Assembly: GCF_008107695.1 (NCBI RefSeq)
Contig: NZ_VIRG01000053.1
Span: forward strand, 248,001 to 312,000
DNA: 64,000 nt
DNA from: Stappia sp. BW2
Lineage (GTDB): Bacteria; Pseudomonadota; Alphaproteobacteria; Rhizobiales; Stappiaceae
Direction: 5' to 3'
Part shown: piece by piece, positions 1 to 9,295 of the stretch
How the letters are laid out: each line of letters starts with the position of its first letter
Numbering within the stretch: position 1 is the stretch's first letter
Notes under the pieces: generated by a model
What the model was told of the DNA's origin: nothing
Seen by the model: only the letters and a program-made list of their open reading frames with translations
Database searches by the model: none
Program-made: the position numbers and the translations under genes

Positions 1-938
1 ACTTCCTGCCAAGCTTCATACTTGGAAATTGGCAGATTATATGGCTGGCAGCGCATGATCGCACGAACGGCACTGCTGGAGGCTGCGCCGAAGGCCGGGT
101 TGCCGCTGGAGTTGATGACTTCCGGCTGGCCCGAAACCTGACCATTCTGGGACAGGTTGAACCGGACACGGACCTTCAGATCTTCCGCGCCGACGGCTCC
201 CACCGGCGGGTTCCAGCATTGCGCCACCATACCGCGCAGCGCATCCAGTTCTGACTGGCTCATGCGCACGTCCTGCTGCCCTCTCCTGGAGCCGAGAGAC
301 GCCTCATTCTGGCTGGTCTGACCAGTCTGTTTGGCGGGCTCAACCTTGTTCAGAAGCACGGCGATGTCCGTGCTGTTGAAATCTTCCTTCGGCGGCTCGG
401 GCGCGTTTTTCGGCGGTGTCGGCTTGGAGCGCGGCGAAACCTTGGTCACGATTGGCTGAGGCGCTGGCGCGGCCTCCTGCTGCTGCGGCACAGGTTCCGG
501 TGCGGGAGCGGTATCCGGTGTAGGCGCAGGCTCGACCACCGGGGCCGGTTCGGGCGCTGGCGCAGGGGTCGGTTCGGGCGCAGGTGCAGGGGCTGGCTCC
601 GGATCCGACACGGGCTGCGGTTCCGGCGCCGGAGCAGGCGTCGGCGACGGGGAAGGTGTCGGCGGCGTCGGCTGTTCCACCCTGCTTTCACCGGGCTTTT
701 CGATGGGTTCCGGCGGTTCCTCGGCTGGGGTCTCGCTCGGGGTTACCGCAGCCACATCCCGGACCTCGGCCGTTTTCTCGCCGACCCGAAGCCTGGTGAT
801 GTCCTCGATGGGAACCAGTTCGACAGGCAGCGACTCCACCTGAGGAACGGCAAAGCTCTCCGCGTCCGGAAAGGCGATCAAGCCCCAGAGCAGTAAAGCC
901 GAGTGACCGGCCAGAGACGCGATGAGACCTGCGCGCAT
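1..938 (-). CDS. tolA: TolA, Tol-Pal envelope protein (partial, 3' end outside window)
   Basis: TolA links the TolQR inner-membrane motor to TolB/Pal and supports outer-membrane constriction at division. The window holds the first 312 codons; the 3' end is cut off. The ATG at 938 lies six bases after the tolR stop, and the frame stays open to the edge. Residues about 5-22 form one membrane anchor with the Ser-x3-His pattern (S8, H12) used by TolA and TonB to contact TolQ/ExbB. Residues about 60-165 are low-complexity Pro/Glu/Ala repeats of the PEPxPAPAP kind, followed by a linker. The C-terminal part shows MSQSELDALR, QCWNPP and RCQPYNLP, typical of alphaproteobacterial TolA. The proline-rich middle resembles TonB, but the tolQR context and C-terminal motifs favour TolA. 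Confidence 0.9.
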   Translation of the reverse strand, partial: MRAGLIASLAGHSALLLWGLIAFPDAESFAVPQVESLPVELVPIEDITRLRVGEKTAEVRDVAAVTPSETPAEEPPEPIEKPGESRVEQPTPPTPSPSPTPAPAPEPQPVSDPEPAPAPAPEPTPAPAPEPAPVVEPAPTPDTAPAPEPVPQQQEAAPAPQPIVTKVSPRSKPTPPKNAPEPPKEDFNSTDIAVLLNKVEPAKQTGQTSQNEASLGSRRGQQDVRMSQSELDALRGMVAQCWNPPVGAVGAEDLKVRVRFNLSQNGQVSGQPEVINSSGNPAFGAASSSAVRAIMRCQPYNLPISKYEAWQE

Positions 939-944
939 GACGCG

Positions 945-1397
945 TTACGAGTCCCGTTCTTCCAGAGTGACCAGACCGAGGCGTTTAAACCCGGCCGCGC
1001 TGATGCGACCCATCAGCTTCATCATTGTGCCGTAGTCGGCATCCTGATCGCCGCGTACGTAGATGCGTTCCTCATAGCCATTGGCGGCAATGGCTTCGAG
1101 CTTCGGTACGATCTCTTCGATGGTGATAGGGGTATCCTGAATGAAGATTTCACCGGCCGCGTTCACGGAGATGGTTATCGGCTCCGTGTCGCCTTCCAGG
1201 GCCTTGGCGCTGGTCTCCGGCAGATCGATCGGCACACCGACCGTCAGCAGCGGAGCGGCCACCATGAAGATGATCAGGAGCACCAGCATCACGTCGACCA
1301 TCGGCGTGACGTTGATTTCGCTCATGGGGGCGTGGCGACGCCTGCGCCGTCCGCGCCGACTGCCTCCTGCCTGACCTGAACCGACCTGCATGGCCAT
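945..1397 (-). CDS. tolR: TolR, proton-channel subunit of the Tol-Pal system
   Basis: TolR (150 aa) is an ExbD-family subunit that couples proton flow to TolA movement. An Arg/Gly-rich cytoplasmic head (about residues 1-25) is followed by one membrane helix (about 33-52) carrying the conserved channel aspartate D35 in the pattern TPMVDVMLVLL, then a periplasmic domain. The ATG at 1397 is preceded by AGAGGGG at a normal distance; a second in-frame ATG lies two codons later. The gene is three bases downstream of tolQ and six bases upstream of tolA, so the three are almost certainly co-transcribed. Confidence 0.96.
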   Translation of the reverse strand: MAMQVGSGQAGGSRRGRRRRRHAPMSEINVTPMVDVMLVLLIIFMVAAPLLTVGVPIDLPETSAKALEGDTEPITISVNAAGEIFIQDTPITIEEIVPKLEAIAANGYEERIYVRGDQDADYGTMMKLMGRISAAGFKRLGLVTLEERDS

Positions 1398-1400
1398 GGA

Positions 1401-2105
1401 TCAGCCCCTCTCGTCGATTTGACGGGACAGGATGGCGGAGAACTCGTCCGCAAAGCCTTCCATGCGCGAAACCGCCTTGCCGACATCTGCGGAGAACTTG
1501 TTGTAGGCGATAACCGCCGGAATGGCCGCCAGCAGACCAAGGGCCGTTGCAAACAGCGCCTCGGCAATACCAGGCGCAACGACGGCGAGGTTGGTGCTTT
1601 CGGACGCTGCAATGGCCTGGAAGGCGGTCATGATGCCCCAGACCGTTCCGAACAGGCCGATGAACGGCGCGGCGGATCCCACGGTCGCCAGGATCAACAA
1701 CCGGCTTTCCAGCCGTTCGGCTTCGCGCTGGATGGTGACATCCATCACCCTGTCGATACGCTGCTGCAGGCTGCCGATGGCAGGCCGAGCGCCCTCGTGA
1801 CTGCGCTTCCACTCGCGCATGGCCGCCACGAACAGCGCCGCCATGGAGTGATTCACACGATTATGAAGCGTATTATAGAGTTCTTCGAGCGACTGGCCGG
1901 ACCAGAACACCGTTTCGAACCGGCTCATCTGGCGCCGTGTCCGGCCGACCAGCATGATCTTGTCGACGATGATCGCCCAGCACCAAACCGAAGCGCCCAG
2001 CAGACCGAGCATCACGATCTTGACGACGATATGCGCTTGCCAGAACAGCGCAAAAAACGAGATGCCGCTCTCTGGCGCCAATGTCGATTGGACAAGTGTT
2101 TCCAT
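1401..2105 (-). CDS. tolQ: TolQ, Tol-Pal motor stator subunit
   Basis: TolQ (234 aa) is a MotA/TolQ/ExbB-family inner-membrane protein forming the proton channel with TolR. Three membrane segments are visible: near residues 28-50, and two in the family core around 138-165 (with GSAAPFIGLFGTVWGIM) and 170-195 (LGLLAAIPAVIAYN). Length is normal. The ATG at 2105 has AGAGG about 12 bases upstream, a long spacing. The 276 bases to the upstream ybgC stop are AT-richer than the surroundings and may contain a promoter; TTGCAG and TTTAGA 17 bases apart on the minus strand are a weak candidate. Confidence 0.96.
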   Translation of the reverse strand: METLVQSTLAPESGISFFALFWQAHIVVKIVMLGLLGASVWCWAIIVDKIMLVGRTRRQMSRFETVFWSGQSLEELYNTLHNRVNHSMAALFVAAMREWKRSHEGARPAIGSLQQRIDRVMDVTIQREAERLESRLLILATVGSAAPFIGLFGTVWGIMTAFQAIAASESTNLAVVAPGIAEALFATALGLLAAIPAVIAYNKFSADVGKAVSRMEGFADEFSAILSRQIDERG

Positions 2106-2381
2106 AAATTCAATGACCTCTTGGCCGTCTGACGCTGTCTTGCATTCAAGGTTTCGAAAACGACAGCGAGGAACCGGAATCAGCCGGCCGGCTCTTGTAA
2201 CCTGCCGCCTCTCTGACGTTTGATTTTGTCAAAACTGGGACTTTTCCTATCAAAGGCAGCCCCTCTCTAAAGGAATCAATTAAGGTTACTGCAAGATTAA
2301 CGCAGTAATATGTTTTGAAAGTATTTTACGTTGACCCGGCGCACTGCCGGTCCGGAAAGCGCCCAGCCAGCGCCAAGACGT

Positions 2382-2849
2382 TCAACCGCCAGTGTTTTCC
2401 GCAGGCACGAATTTTCGAAGTTTTTCCGCCAGGATTGGCGGCAGTCGGGCGGGACGGCCCTGCGAGGAGATGATCGCGACGGTCACGGCGGCTGAAACCA
2501 GAAGCTCGTCGCCCCGGAAAATAAGCTGATCGAGCCGCACCCGGGCGCCCTTGTACTCCGTAAGGCGTGTTTGCACCTTCAGAATGTCATCAATCCGGGC
2601 CGGCTTCTGGAAGTCGAGCGTCATTGTCTTGACCGCGAAGGCCAGGGACGCGCCATGCGTTCCCTCCGCCATCTCGATATGGTGGATGCCGATGAGACGA
2701 AGAAAGTCCGATCGGGCGCGCTCGAAAAAGCGCACATAAGCACCATGATAGACGATGCCGGAGAAATCCGTGTCCTCGTAATAGACCCGAATGGGAAGCA
2801 CATGACCGCCGTCTTCCAGGCGGCCGGCGAGATCCGGCCAATCCGACAC
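2382..2849 (-). CDS. ybgC: YbgC, Tol-Pal-associated acyl-CoA thioesterase
   Basis: A 155-aa single hotdog-fold thioesterase. The signature YYEDTDFSGIVYH near residues 23-35 contains the catalytic aspartate, followed by AYVRFFERARSDFLR. Members hydrolyse short or medium acyl-CoA thioesters and are encoded next to tol-pal in most proteobacteria. Here ybgC precedes tolQ by 276 bases on the same strand and is separated from the chemoreceptor stop-side gene by 79 bases. Family and position agree; the natural substrate cannot be read from the sequence. Confidence 0.93.
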   Translation of the reverse strand: MSDWPDLAGRLEDGGHVLPIRVYYEDTDFSGIVYHGAYVRFFERARSDFLRLIGIHHIEMAEGTHGASLAFAVKTMTLDFQKPARIDDILKVQTRLTEYKGARVRLDQLIFRGDELLVSAAVTVAIISSQGRPARLPPILAEKLRKFVPAENTGG

Positions 2850-2928
2850 GTTTTATCCTCACAAACTCAAAGAAAAAGCCTCCCGGCCAGCCGGGAGGCT
2901 CTTGCGCGGCTCAAAGGTAAGCCCTGTC

Positions 2929-5040
2929 TTATGCGGCGGCAACCTCGGAGAGGAATTTCTCGACGGACCGGCGGATCTGTTCCGCCTGCTGTTTCATCTC
3001 GATGGTCGCGTTCAACATGTCACCGACCGCTTCGGAGTTTTCCGCAACCCCTTCGTTGAGTGATGCCACCGTGTCCGCCACACTGCGGGTGCCTTCTGCG
3101 GCCTCCGCAACGTTCCTGGAGATTTCGCCCGTGGCTGCACCCTGCTGCTGCACGGCGTCCGAAATCGTGGTGGTGTAGGAATTGACCTCCTCAACGGATT
3201 CCGACACCCGGGCAATCTCTTCCACCGCTTCCGTGGTCGATGCCTGGATGGCCGCGATCTGCGCCGAAATTTCCTCCGTTGCCTTGGCGGTCTGACCAGC
3301 AAGCGACTTCACTTCCGACGCAACAACGGCAAAGCCCTTTCCTGCATCACCCGCACGCGCGGCCTCGATGGTCGCGTTGAGCGCCAGAAGGTTGGTCTGC
3401 TCGGCAATCTCGGAAATCAGCGACACCACATCACCGATCTTGTTGGCCGCTTCCGCAAGCCCGGAGATCTTGGAATTGGAGCTCTGTGCCGCCGTCGTGG
3501 TCTGGGACACGATATGTGCCGTGGTTTCGACCTGACGGGAAATTTCAGAGATCGACGCGTTGAGTTCCTCCGTGGCGGACGCAACTGCCTGCACGTTGGA
3601 GGAGGCGTTGTCCGATGTCATCACGGCGGTCTTGCCCTGGTCGGATGCGGCAGCGGACCGCTCGCTGAGCGCGGAAGACACTTCCTCCACACGGGCAATG
3701 TTCGTTTCCACCAGTTCCAGAACAGCCTGGGATTCGGCCCGGAAGCCGGCAATGAGTGCGTCGATCGTTTTTTCGCGCTCTTCGCGGGCGATATGGCCAA
3801 CCTTTTGTTCCGATGCCAGACGCTCGCGTTCGATCGAATTGTCCTTGAAAACCTCGATGCAGCGTGCCATGCGGCCGATTTCGTCCAGCCGTTCGGTCGC
3901 TTCGACGGCCACTTCCAGATCGCCGTCAGCAATCTGGCGGGCAGCGGCAGAGAGGCGTTCCATGGGGGCGAACATGCGCCGGGTCACCCACCAGATCAGA
4001 CCGACGATCGGCACCAGGCAAAGGAACCCGGAAATGATCGCGCCATAGGTGATCCGGTCGGCCGCTGCTGAAAGTTCCGTCTGCTTGACGGCATCGATCA
4101 CACCGAACGGCGATCCCACGAACATGTTGTTGGCTTGCGCAAAGCGGTAGTCGCCGTCGTCCAGGCGGATCAGTCGGTCATCAACCTTGATATCGGCAAT
4201 CATGTGAACCGCGCTGGCGCGGCCACGCTCGTCGAGTTGAACCAGTTTGCCGTCTGAATCGGCGAGGTAGATGCGCTCGCTTTCGCCAAGGCCAGTCTTC
4301 TCGTTCAACAGCCCGGCCAGATGCTCCATGCTGGTCGTGAAGGCAATCGCGCCGAAAAACCGGTCAAGGTAGAATACCGGAACGGCAAGAACTTCCGAAA
4401 CGGTGCCGTCATCTGTGGTGATAAACCCTGAGGAATAGATCTGCCCGGCTGCAAGCGTTTCGTTTTTCGATGCCTCGAACAGCTTGCCCATGGCGACCTG
4501 CACCGGAAGTCCCTGGATCTGCGGGTCTTCAACGTTGAGCGCGAATTCCGGCCCCTTGCGATAGGTGTAGGTGATAAATCCGTCCGGATTGGCCAGCGCC
4601 GCATCGGAGAACAGGCCCTGACTGACGAGCTCCTGATAGATCGGATGAATGGCCTGGTGATTCTTTACGTAGTAGTTGGTTTCTTCCGGCTCCACCAGAA
4701 GATGACGCTCGCCTTCCGGATACGGATTGTCTGTGACGAAAATCCTCCGGAGCGTTTCTTCCTGATCTTTCTTCAGGTTCTTCCACCCGACCATGGTTTT
4801 CATCAGGCTGTCCTTGGCGCCTTCCAGCGTCGAGAAGAACGCAGCACTGTCTCTCACCTGCCCTAGAGACAGTTCGATAACCTTCTGTTTTGCCCTGGTC
4901 GCACTTTGGAGACCGGCATCGGCCTGACCGTTTGCAACATCGCGCGAAATGGTCGATGTGACCGTGACAATTGCCACGCACATGGTCAACGCGCCAGCCA
5001 AGAACATTAGAGCCAGTTTAGATGAAAGCCGCTTACGCAT
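2929..5040 (-). CDS. Methyl-accepting chemotaxis protein with periplasmic Cache-type sensor
   Basis: A membrane chemoreceptor of 703 aa. The first helix lies near residues 7-29 and is followed by a large periplasmic sensor (about 30-320) that looks Cache-like ([20 protein letters not shown]). A second helix follows (around 330-352, [14 protein letters not shown]), then a HAMP domain ([10 protein letters not shown] through [13 protein letters not shown]) and a cytoplasmic signalling region with the conserved hairpin tip [21 protein letters not shown] chose the ATG at 5040 because GGGGGG sits five bases upstream; the frame is open 45 bases further up without a ribosome site. No CheA/CheW-binding pentapeptide is evident at the C terminus. 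It interrupts the usual ruvB-ybgC adjacency. The ligand is unknown. Confidence 0.93.
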   Translation of the reverse strand: MRKRLSSKLALMFLAGALTMCVAIVTVTSTISRDVANGQADAGLQSATRAKQKVIELSLGQVRDSAAFFSTLEGAKDSLMKTMVGWKNLKKDQEETLRRIFVTDNPYPEGERHLLVEPEETNYYVKNHQAIHPIYQELVSQGLFSDAALANPDGFITYTYRKGPEFALNVEDPQIQGLPVQVAMGKLFEASKNETLAAGQIYSSGFITTDDGTVSEVLAVPVFYLDRFFGAIAFTTSMEHLAGLLNEKTGLGESERIYLADSDGKLVQLDERGRASAVHMIADIKVDDRLIRLDDGDYRFAQANNMFVGSPFGVIDAVKQTELSAAADRITYGAIISGFLCLVPIVGLIWWVTRRMFAPMERLSAAARQIADGDLEVAVEATERLDEIGRMARCIEVFKDNSIERERLASEQKVGHIAREEREKTIDALIAGFRAESQAVLELVETNIARVEEVSSALSERSAAASDQGKTAVMTSDNASSNVQAVASATEELNASISEISRQVETTAHIVSQTTTAAQSSNSKISGLAEAANKIGDVVSLISEIAEQTNLLALNATIEAARAGDAGKGFAVVASEVKSLAGQTAKATEEISAQIAAIQASTTEAVEEIARVSESVEEVNSYTTTISDAVQQQGAATGEISRNVAEAAEGTRSVADTVASLNEGVAENSEAVGDMLNATIEMKQQAEQIRRSVEKFLSEVAAA

Positions 5041-5153
5041 GTATCCCCCCACGTGATTAACGTGAAGATACGACAGAAGTCGCAAATAAATGCTTAATCG
5101 CTATGCAGGGCCTGATATAAATGACGAGGTCGTATCTTATAAATACTACGTAA

Positions 5154-6194
5154 CTATTCAGGATCGGAAAACAGACCCATTTGCGGGGCATCCGGTCTGG
5201 ATGGCGCGGCAAGCCCAAGATGTTCGAACGCCATGGGTGTGAGGATACGGCCACGTGGTGTCCGTTGCAGGAATCCGTTTTGAATGAGATACGGTTCGAC
5301 GATTTCCTCAATCGCATCGCGAGGTTCTGAAAGTGCAGCTGCGATGGTCTCGATGCCGACTGGCCCGCCGCCAAAGTTGACGGCAATCTGACTGAGATAT
5401 CGCCGGTCGAGACTGTCGAGCCCGGCACTATCGACTTCCAGCTGTAAAAGGGCCCTGTCAGCCAGCTCCCTGTCGACCCGGCCGACACCGGCCACAATGG
5501 CAAAATCCCTCACGCGCCGTAGCAGACGCCCGGCAATGCGCGGCGTCCCGCGCGAGCGCTTGGCAATCTCGCGTGCGCCGTCTTCCACTATGCCGATGCC
5601 AAGGATGGACGCGCCGCGCTTGACGATATGTTCCAGCTCGGGGACGGTATAGAACTGCAACCGCACCGGAATGCCGAAACGGTCGCGCAGAGGGGTCGTC
5701 AGCAGGCCGAGCCGTGTGGTCGCCGCAACAAGAGTGAACTTCGCCAGGTCGATCTTGACCGAACGTGCCGCCGGTCCTTCGCCGATGATCAGGTCGAGCT
5801 GGAAATCCTCCATCGCCGGATAAAGCACTTCCTCGACCGCCGGATTGAGGCGGTGGATCTCATCGATGAAGAGCACATCGCGTTCTTCCAGATTGGTCAG
5901 AAGCGCGGCAAGGTCGCCCGCCTTGGCAATGACCGGTCCCGAAGTCGCCCGGAAATTGACACCAAGCTCACGCGCCATGATCTGGGCCAACGTCGTCTTG
6001 CCGAGGCCGGGGGGCCCGACGAACAACACATGGTCCAGCGCTTCTCCACGGGCCTTCGCCGCGCCGATGAACACCTTCAGATTGGCGCGCGCCTGGGCCT
6101 GACCGACAAAATCATCCAGCACCTGCGGGCGCATGGTTGAATCGATCTCGTCTCCCCGGATTTCCGGCGTCACGATGCGAGTGTCATCCGACAT
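5154..6194 (-). CDS. ruvB: RuvB, Holliday junction branch-migration ATPase
   Basis: A hexameric AAA+ motor (346 aa) that pulls DNA through the RuvA-bound Holliday junction. Visible are Walker [13 protein letters not shown], Walker [10 protein letters not shown], sensor 1 (AATTRLGLL), sensor 2 region [15 protein letters not shown], and the C-terminal winged helix with RTPRGR. The ATG at 6194 overlaps the end of the small membrane gene by 11 bases, so translation is probably coupled. Length and motifs are standard. Confidence 0.97.
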   Translation of the reverse strand: MSDDTRIVTPEIRGDEIDSTMRPQVLDDFVGQAQARANLKVFIGAAKARGEALDHVLFVGPPGLGKTTLAQIMARELGVNFRATSGPVIAKAGDLAALLTNLEERDVLFIDEIHRLNPAVEEVLYPAMEDFQLDLIIGEGPAARSVKIDLAKFTLVAATTRLGLLTTPLRDRFGIPVRLQFYTVPELEHIVKRGASILGIGIVEDGAREIAKRSRGTPRIAGRLLRRVRDFAIVAGVGRVDRELADRALLQLEVDSAGLDSLDRRYLSQIAVNFGGGPVGIETIAAALSEPRDAIEEIVEPYLIQNGFLQRTPRGRILTPMAFEHLGLAAPSRPDAPQMGLFSDPE

Positions 6195-6429
6195 GGCTTA
6201 CGACCACAAACAGCAACACCAGAAGAGCCAACGAATAGGCCACCCGGAGCGCATAGAACTTCTTGTACTGGCGCAGGACAAACGGATCGTCCGACTCCAC
6301 ACGGCGTCCGTTGACAGTAAACGGACGGTCTCCCACCGAGGCACTGAAGCGGTGATCGAGATACATGATACCGCCAATCGCGAGAACCACGAACACAACG
6401 GCAATGATGCCATAGGTCACGACGATCAT
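6184..6429 (-). CDS. Small two-helix membrane protein encoded between ruvA and ruvB
   Basis: An 81-aa protein of unknown function. An N-terminal helix (about residues 3-23, [19 protein letters not shown]), a polar loop with [24 protein letters not shown], and a C-terminal helix (about 63-78, [11 protein letters not shown]) suggest a hairpin inner-membrane protein. Its ATG overlaps the ruvA stop (ATGA at 6426-6429) and its end overlaps the ruvB start by 11 bases, so it is locked into the ruv operon by two overlaps. That arrangement is strong evidence that it is translated. I do not recognise the family. Confidence 0.8.
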   Translation of the reverse strand: MIVVTYGIIAVVFVVLAIGGIMYLDHRFSASVGDRPFTVNGRRVESDDPFVLRQYKKFYALRVAYSLALLVLLFVVVSHVG

Positions 6430-7043
6430 CCCGCCAATTCCTTCAAGCCAAGGCGGATCAGCGTTTCGGTTGTGGCGTCCTCACCTGCGGACTGCATCGC
6501 CCTGGCGACCGCCCCGCTTGCCTGCGCCTGCGCGTAGCCCAGATTGGTCAGCGCTGAAACCGCCTCTGCCACCGGTCGCGAAGCCACGTTGTCCGCAACG
6601 GTCTGGGACACGGCGATGGTGCCCTGGTCCACCGTGGCAAGGCTGGGCGCCTTGTCCTTGAGTTCTGAAATGATGCGTTCGGCGACGCGCTTGCCAACAC
6701 CGGGCGCCCGTGAGATCACCGCCTTGTCGCCAAGGGCAATCGCGTTGGCAACTTCACTTGCCTTCAGGATGCCCAGAATGCCGAGCGCCACCTTGGCACC
6801 GACACCTTGCACCGTCATCAGGATGCGAAACCATTCGCGCTCGGCCTCGACACCGAAACCATAGAGCCGGATCATGTCCTCGCGAACGATCGTCTCGATG
6901 AAAAGAACAGCCGCCTCGCCTGCCCGTGGCAGGCTCTGGAGGATGCGCGAGGGGCAATGGACCTGATAGCCCACTCCGTGGACGTCCAGGATCACGTGAT
7001 CCTCGCCGTAGCTGTCGATTGTGCCCTTCAGCTTACCGATCAT
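6426..7043 (-). CDS. ruvA: RuvA, Holliday junction-binding subunit
   Basis: RuvA (205 aa) binds four-way junctions as a tetramer and loads RuvB. The N-terminal OB fold begins [21 protein letters not shown]. Helix-hairpin-helix repeats include [13 protein letters not shown] and [19 protein letters not shown]. The C-terminal domain III (about 160-205) contacts RuvB. The start overlaps the ruvC stop (ATGA), so ruvC, ruvA, the small gene and ruvB form one coupled set. Confidence 0.96.
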   Translation of the reverse strand: MIGKLKGTIDSYGEDHVILDVHGVGYQVHCPSRILQSLPRAGEAAVLFIETIVREDMIRLYGFGVEAEREWFRILMTVQGVGAKVALGILGILKASEVANAIALGDKAVISRAPGVGKRVAERIISELKDKAPSLATVDQGTIAVSQTVADNVASRPVAEAVSALTNLGYAQAQASGAVARAMQSAGEDATTETLIRLGLKELAG

Positions 7044-7555
7044 ATCGCCCCCATGGCGGCAAGCCGCGCTGTGCTGTTGGACCGGTGCTGTGCGTGGCAG
7101 ATGGCAATTGCCAGTGCATCGGCAGCGTCGTCCGTATTGAAGGTGGCCCGTGGCATCAGAATCTTGACCATGGCCCGGATCTGGTCCTTTTCCGCGTGAC
7201 CGGTGCCGACCACGGTCTTCTTGACCAGGTTCGGCGCATATTCGGCGACCGGAAGCCCGGCAAGCGACGGCACCAGCAGCGCGATCCCGCGCGCCTGCCC
7301 CAGCTTCAGCGTGGCCCCAGCGTCCTTGTTGACGAACGTATGCTCGACCGCCGCTTCCGCCGGTTCGTGCTGGCGCACAACGTCGCTGAGGCCGTCATGC
7401 AGCTCCACCAGGCGCTCGGCCAGGCTCTTCTTGTTGTCGGAGGTCACCGTGCCGGAAGCTATGAAGGACAGGCGATTTCCCGTCGCCTCGATCATGCCCC
7501 AGCCGGTACGCCGCAGCCCCGGGTCGATGCCCAGCAAACGAATCGCGTGTATCAT
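7040..7555 (-). CDS. ruvC: RuvC, Holliday junction resolvase
   Basis: RuvC (171 aa) is the Mg-dependent endonuclease that cuts Holliday junctions. The acidic catalytic residues are visible in the usual places: D in [11 protein letters not shown] in [10 protein letters not shown], and the paired D residues in [12 protein letters not shown]. The frame is open upstream to 7711, but [13 protein letters not shown] at 7555 matches the normal family start and length. The site in front of it is weak. The stop overlaps the ruvA start. Confidence 0.95.
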   Translation of the reverse strand: MIHAIRLLGIDPGLRRTGWGMIEATGNRLSFIASGTVTSDNKKSLAERLVELHDGLSDVVRQHEPAEAAVEHTFVNKDAGATLKLGQARGIALLVPSLAGLPVAEYAPNLVKKTVVGTGHAEKDQIRAMVKILMPRATFNTDDAADALAIAICHAQHRSNSTARLAAMGAI

Positions 7556-7743
7556 GGAACAAATCGGTAACAAAACTTCCCCGTTGACGCCAGCCAAAGC
7601 GCGGCTTACCACCGCAATGCCTGTCAAAAACACCTTTGAACGCGTGTTATCAGGCCTTGCAGTGCGCGGCAGGCCCCTCCCCGCACAGAACCACCATCTG
7701 CCGGGCCACACCGTTTCCGATCCCGTCCGACCAGCGAGACCCC

Positions 7744-8505
7744 ATGGCCGACATCTTCAATTCCTTTCCGCCCGGCCTTCTGGCGTTTCTCGCTGCTGTC
7801 CTGTTCGTGGCCGGCTGCGTGCGCGGATTTGCCGGGTTTGGCGCTGGAATGATCTTCATGCCGGTGGCCGCCAGCGTCATGCTGCCGTCGACCGCAGCCG
7901 CCACATTTCTGTTCATCGACGGCATCGTCGCTCTGCCGCTGGTGGTTCGGGCGCTGAGACTGTGCAACTGGGCGACGGTGCTTCCTGCGGTTATTGGCGC
8001 GGTGGTTTTCGTGCAGGTCGGCGCGTGGCTGCTGGCCAATGCGGACGTGCTGGTTCTGCGCTGGACGATCTTCGCAATCGTCACGGGCCTGCTGCTGCTG
8101 CTGGTCTCCGGCTGGCGCTATGAACGCAAGCCCTCCAGACCGGTGTCCTTAGGTGTCGGTGCGATTGCCGGTGTGCTCGGCGGCATCTCGCAGGTCTCCG
8201 GCCCACCGGTCGTTGCCTTCTGGCTGTCCAGCGCCAAGGAACCGGCCATCGTGCGCGCCAACCTGATCGTCTTCTTTGCGCTGGCAAGCGTCGGCACCTT
8301 CATTGCCTATATCTTCAATGGCTTTTTCACACTGGAAGTGTTCCAGCTCCTGGTGATGGCGATCCCTGTTTATGCCCTTGCCATCTACCTGGGGTCCAAC
8401 GGTTTCAAGCGCGCCAACCCCTCCCTCTACCGCAAGCTGGCCTACGGCCTGATCGCCCTCGCGGCTCTTTCAAGCATGCCCCTGCTCGACCCGCTGTTCC
8501 GCTAG
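7744..8505 (+). CDS. TSUP-family (TauE/SafE) membrane permease
   Basis: A 253-aa hydrophobic protein with seven or eight predicted membrane segments, beginning [21 protein letters not shown]. The motif [15 protein letters not shown] in the first repeat and [16 protein letters not shown] in the second are typical of the sulfite/sulfoacetate exporter superfamily, which is an internal duplication. The ATG at 7744 follows GCGAGAC at a fair distance; the frame is open further upstream but without membrane or signal character. It points away from the ruv operon and stands alone. The substrate, probably a small sulfur-containing or organic anion, cannot be told from the sequence. Confidence 0.88.
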   Translation: MADIFNSFPPGLLAFLAAVLFVAGCVRGFAGFGAGMIFMPVAASVMLPSTAAATFLFIDGIVALPLVVRALRLCNWATVLPAVIGAVVFVQVGAWLLANADVLVLRWTIFAIVTGLLLLLVSGWRYERKPSRPVSLGVGAIAGVLGGISQVSGPPVVAFWLSSAKEPAIVRANLIVFFALASVGTFIAYIFNGFFTLEVFQLLVMAIPVYALAIYLGSNGFKRANPSLYRKLAYGLIALAALSSMPLLDPLFR

Positions 8506-8543
8506 AGCGCCCTGATCCGGAACATTGCCGGCCAAGCCCACCG

Positions 8544-8650
8544 CCTCATCCTGAGGAAGCGCGAAGCGCTGTCTCGAAGGATGGGTTGCACACTCCGGAA
8601 CAAGAGGCCCATATTTCGAGACGCCGCTAACGCGGCTCCTCAAGATGAGG
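8544..8650. repeat. Palindromic intergenic repeat element (two inverted copies)
   Basis: Two imperfect copies of one about 40-base unit face each other. The left unit runs from 8544 (cctcatcctgagg, then a GCGCGAAGCGC core, then gtctcgaagg). The right unit, read on the minus strand from 8650, gives cctcatcttgagg, a CCGCGTTAGCGG core and gtctcgaa. Each unit has its own small hairpin, and together they can fold into one long stem. Similar CTCATCCTGAGG...GTCTCGAAGG units are scattered between genes of many Hyphomicrobiales; that recollection is not a search result. No gene lies here. Confidence 0.75.
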
Positions 8651-8710
8651 ATGAGAAGAGTTGCACCGCTTCAGATATCGAAAAACAGTCAGCAAATCTC
8701 AGCGCTCTCC

Positions 8711-9022
8711 CTACTCGCCTGGGATCTTTTCCTGAAGCTTCTCCTGCCATTTGGCGCATTTTGCCGCCATCAGCCGGTTGAGCTCAGCCTCGAACTCTTC
8801 CTTGCTCGCAGATGCCTGGGCCAGAACACTTAGGGCAACAATGGCAGCATCGGCGGCCTCCTCACGCACGTCCGCCAATGTCTGCTTCTTGTATTCGCTG
8901 CCTGGCGCCTTCGTCGCCGAAAGCACTGCCTGCGCCAGCTCGCCGGCCTCTTCCGCCAACTTCAGCGCCCGCTCCTGCAAGGTTTTCGGGTCCTTCTGCG
9001 TCAGGTTGAAGATGTCGAACAT
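8711..9022 (-). CDS. MazG-like nucleotide pyrophosphohydrolase-family protein
   Basis: A 103-aa all-alpha protein with the EExxE...ExxD metal-binding pattern of MazG/dUTPase-2-like NTP pyrophosphohydrolases: KLAEEAGELAQAVL near residues 19-32 and REEAADAAIVAL near 54-65. The frame opens 51 bases earlier, but MFDIFNLTQKDP at 9022 is the likely start. The family hydrolyses non-canonical NTPs; the substrate here is unknown. The protein is a single short domain, unlike the two-domain E. coli MazG. Confidence 0.78.
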   Translation of the reverse strand: MFDIFNLTQKDPKTLQERALKLAEEAGELAQAVLSATKAPGSEYKKQTLADVREEAADAAIVALSVLAQASASKEEFEAELNRLMAAKCAKWQEKLQEKIPGE

Positions 9023-9159
9023 CTGATCAGTTTCCTTTGCTCCACGATCGCCTGAGCCCTCCCTTCCCCACACCCGACGAGGGGCAGAGAGGCCAGGTCC
9101 CAGGCGCGGAAACGCCTATCCAGCTGATGCAGCAGACGGCAGCCTGCCAAATCGGTAAG

Positions 9160-9207
9160 GCGGCATTCCCCTCCCCGTTGTGGGGAGCCGTTAGGGGTGG
9201 AGGTACA
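9160..9207. repeat. Possible degenerate GC-rich intergenic repeat
   Basis: The stretch includes cccctccccgttgtggggag followed by gttaggggtgg, which can fold into a short stem and resembles CCCTCCCC/GGGGAGGG units common between genes in this order. A related ccccacaccc motif lies about 90 bases to the left. I see no coding potential in 9023-9245 on either strand that resembles a protein. Confidence 0.35.
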
Positions 9208-9248
9208 GTTGGCACGGACCTGGCGAATGCCTTCCCGTTCTCCAAAAG

Positions 9249-9276
9249 AAAAACCCCGGCAAGACCGGGGTTTTCA
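9249..9276 (-). terminator. Rho-independent terminator of yebC
   Basis: On the minus strand a ccccggtc/gaccgggg-type stem (arms at 9254-9259 and 9265-9270) is followed by TTTTTCTTTT. It lies 20 bases beyond the yebC stop. The plus strand also has a short T run, so it may work both ways. Confidence 0.85.
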
Positions 9277-9295
9277 AATCCATATCCTGAAGATC

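Noticed and set aside
9205-9225. Sigma-54-like TGGCAC motif before the yebC terminator region
   Set aside because: The -12 element reads TGGC instead of TTGC and it faces no gene start on that strand.
9027-9245. 72-codon minus-strand frame upstream of mazG-like gene
   Set aside because: It lies in repeat-like GC-rich sequence, has no domain likeness and no ribosome site.
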